From Streptomyces tirandamycinicus (GTDB lineage: Bacteria > Actinomycetota > Actinomycetes > Streptomycetales > Streptomycetaceae): a DNA stretch of 64,000 bases. Positions 63,445-64,000 of this stretch are shown here, in pieces. The translations under genes and the position numbers were made by a program. Under the pieces are notes generated by a model. The model searched no databases. It worked only from the letters and a program-made list of their open reading frames with translations, and was not told where the DNA came from. The stretch is from contig NZ_CP029188.1 in the NCBI RefSeq assembly GCF_003097515.1, forward strand, positions 5,281,001-5,345,000, read 5' to 3'. The stretch's first letter is position 1; every line of letters begins with the position of its first letter.

Positions 63445-64000
63445 GCGCCGGTCCCGGGGGTGGGTGGCAGCGGGGGCACGGGGAGGGTGAGGGCGGTGTC
63501 GGCGTCGGTCGGGTCCAGGCCAGCGGCCGGGGTGAGGTTTGGCCGGTGGGCGGCGAGGTCGGTGAGCGAGCATCGGCGGGCGCCGGGCTGGAGCGCGGCC
63601 CACCAGGGGCCCCACGGGTCGGTGGTGGTGAAGTCCGCGGACGAGGTCGCCACCTGCAGGTCCAGCTCGCGCACGGCGCCTGCCAGGCGGTGGCGCAGGG
63701 CCTGGTCGCGGGAGTGGGTGCGGGTGTGGATGAGCAGGGCCGGGCGGGTGCTGGTGGCGGAGGTGAAGGCGGCGTAGCTGGCGAGTTTGGCCTCGACGCG
63801 GGCGAGGGGCTGGCTGCCGGTGTCGTACTCGAGGAAGAACGGCAGGAACATCTCGCCGTCGCGCCAGTGGGCGTAGGCGTCCGGGCGGACGATGTCGCCC
63901 CAGCGGCGCGTGGCGGAGCGTTCGGAGAGCCAGAGCGCGAGTCCGGCTCCGGGGGTGTTGCGGGTGTAGGCGGCGAGGTGGGTGAGGAGTTCATTGACGC
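63441..64000 (-). CDS. Replication-relaxation family protein (5' end outside window)
   Basis: The visible 186 C-terminal residues read VNELLTHLAAYTRNTPGAGLALWLSE, RWGDIVRPDAYAHWRDGEMFLPFFLEYDTGSQPLARVEAKLASYA and ATSTRPALLIHTRT, the pattern of replication-relaxation (Replic_Relax) proteins of actinobacterial plasmids and ICEs. The nuclease-like strand FLPFFLEYDTG-x6-VEAKL contains D..ExK-type residues. The frame is open to the window edge. Its stop overlaps the start of the transglycosylase gene, so it belongs to the same operon. Confidence 0.85.
   Translation of the reverse strand, partial: VNELLTHLAAYTRNTPGAGLALWLSERSATRRWGDIVRPDAYAHWRDGEMFLPFFLEYDTGSQPLARVEAKLASYAAFTSATSTRPALLIHTRTHSRDQALRHRLAGAVRELDLQVATSSADFTTTDPWGPWWAALQPGARRCSLTDLAAHRPNLTPAAGLDPTDADTALTLPVPPLPPTPGTGA

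Larger units (their letters stand above)
45618..64000. mobile_element. Accessory region inserted at the start of tdk (left boundary only)
   Basis: The core gene order breaks within the resident tdk at about 45612-45620. To the right lie a complete second tdk, an unknown nuclease-like gene, an IS3 element, toxin-immunity genes and a set of plasmid/ICE-type genes. Base composition falls in places (for example 59100-60130). No integrase or right boundary is in the window, so it may be one element or several nested ones. Confidence 0.65.

Overview
The window is high-GC Streptomyces DNA. It carries whiH, hrdB with its Lys/Ala-rich N-terminus, class II nrdJ with nrdR, a DasR-type ptsH operator, a c-di-AMP riboswitch ahead of a cell-wall peptidase gene, and several leaderless-looking starts. 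From 1 to about 45,610 the gene order is what I would expect for the Streptomyces chromosome arm-to-core block lexA-nrdR-nrdJ-rnhB-whiH-hrdB-parE-parC-ptsH-tdk (recalled synteny, not a search).

Layout of the core part. 1-4740: lexA (cut by the window edge), nrdR and nrdJ, with one SOS box and two NrdR boxes between lexA and nrdR. 4844-8288: a TerD-like protein, a YdbC-like protein, the remnant of a Rel/Spo-type ACT domain between 30-bp direct repeats, a histidine phosphatase and an ADP-ribosylglycohydrolase. 8937-16856: rnhB, two conserved unknowns, a RecQ-like helicase fused to a phosphoribosyltransferase-like domain, a DUF4192 protein and a Nudix/winged-helix regulator. 17018-26494: an odd ABC ATPase-membrane fusion, whiH, hrdB, a trypsin-like protease, a DUF7455 protein and parE. 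26718-32087: a DUF485 protein with a cation/acetate symporter, a DcuS/CitA-like kinase without a partner, and a CobW GTPase. 32245-43511: parC, an M16 protease pair, a riboswitch-controlled M23 peptidase, a GntR regulator, ptsH and a GNAT/acyl-CoA-synthetase fusion (Pat). 43732-45506: DUF5998 and a phosphodiesterase-like enzyme.

At about 45,610 the core order breaks inside the start of the thymidine kinase gene. The first 17 codons of the resident tdk run into foreign DNA. About 165 bp later a complete second tdk begins, with a recoded, AT-richer 5' end whose ATG overlaps the stop of the broken copy. This looks like an integration that rebuilt its target gene. The sequence from there to the window end is accessory: an unknown protein with PD-(D/E)xK-like residues, an IS3-family element, a secreted LamG protein, a 2,181-residue secreted RHS/YD-repeat protein ending in a CdiA-EC869-like nuclease toxin, its probable immunity gene, and (minus strand) part of an actinobacterial conjugative/replicative element: replication-relaxation protein, NlpC/P60 peptidoglycan hydrolase, DUF2637/Spd-like membrane protein and a frameshifted wHTH gene.

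The core genes cover DNA precursor supply and repair (lexA, nrdRJ, rnhB, tdk), chromosome topology (parE, parC), the principal sigma factor and sporulation control (hrdB, whiH), and carbon/nitrogen sensing (ptsH, Pat). The accessory part looks like a contact- or secretion-based competition locus riding on, or inserted beside, a mobile element. All functional calls come from reading the sequence; no database search was run.
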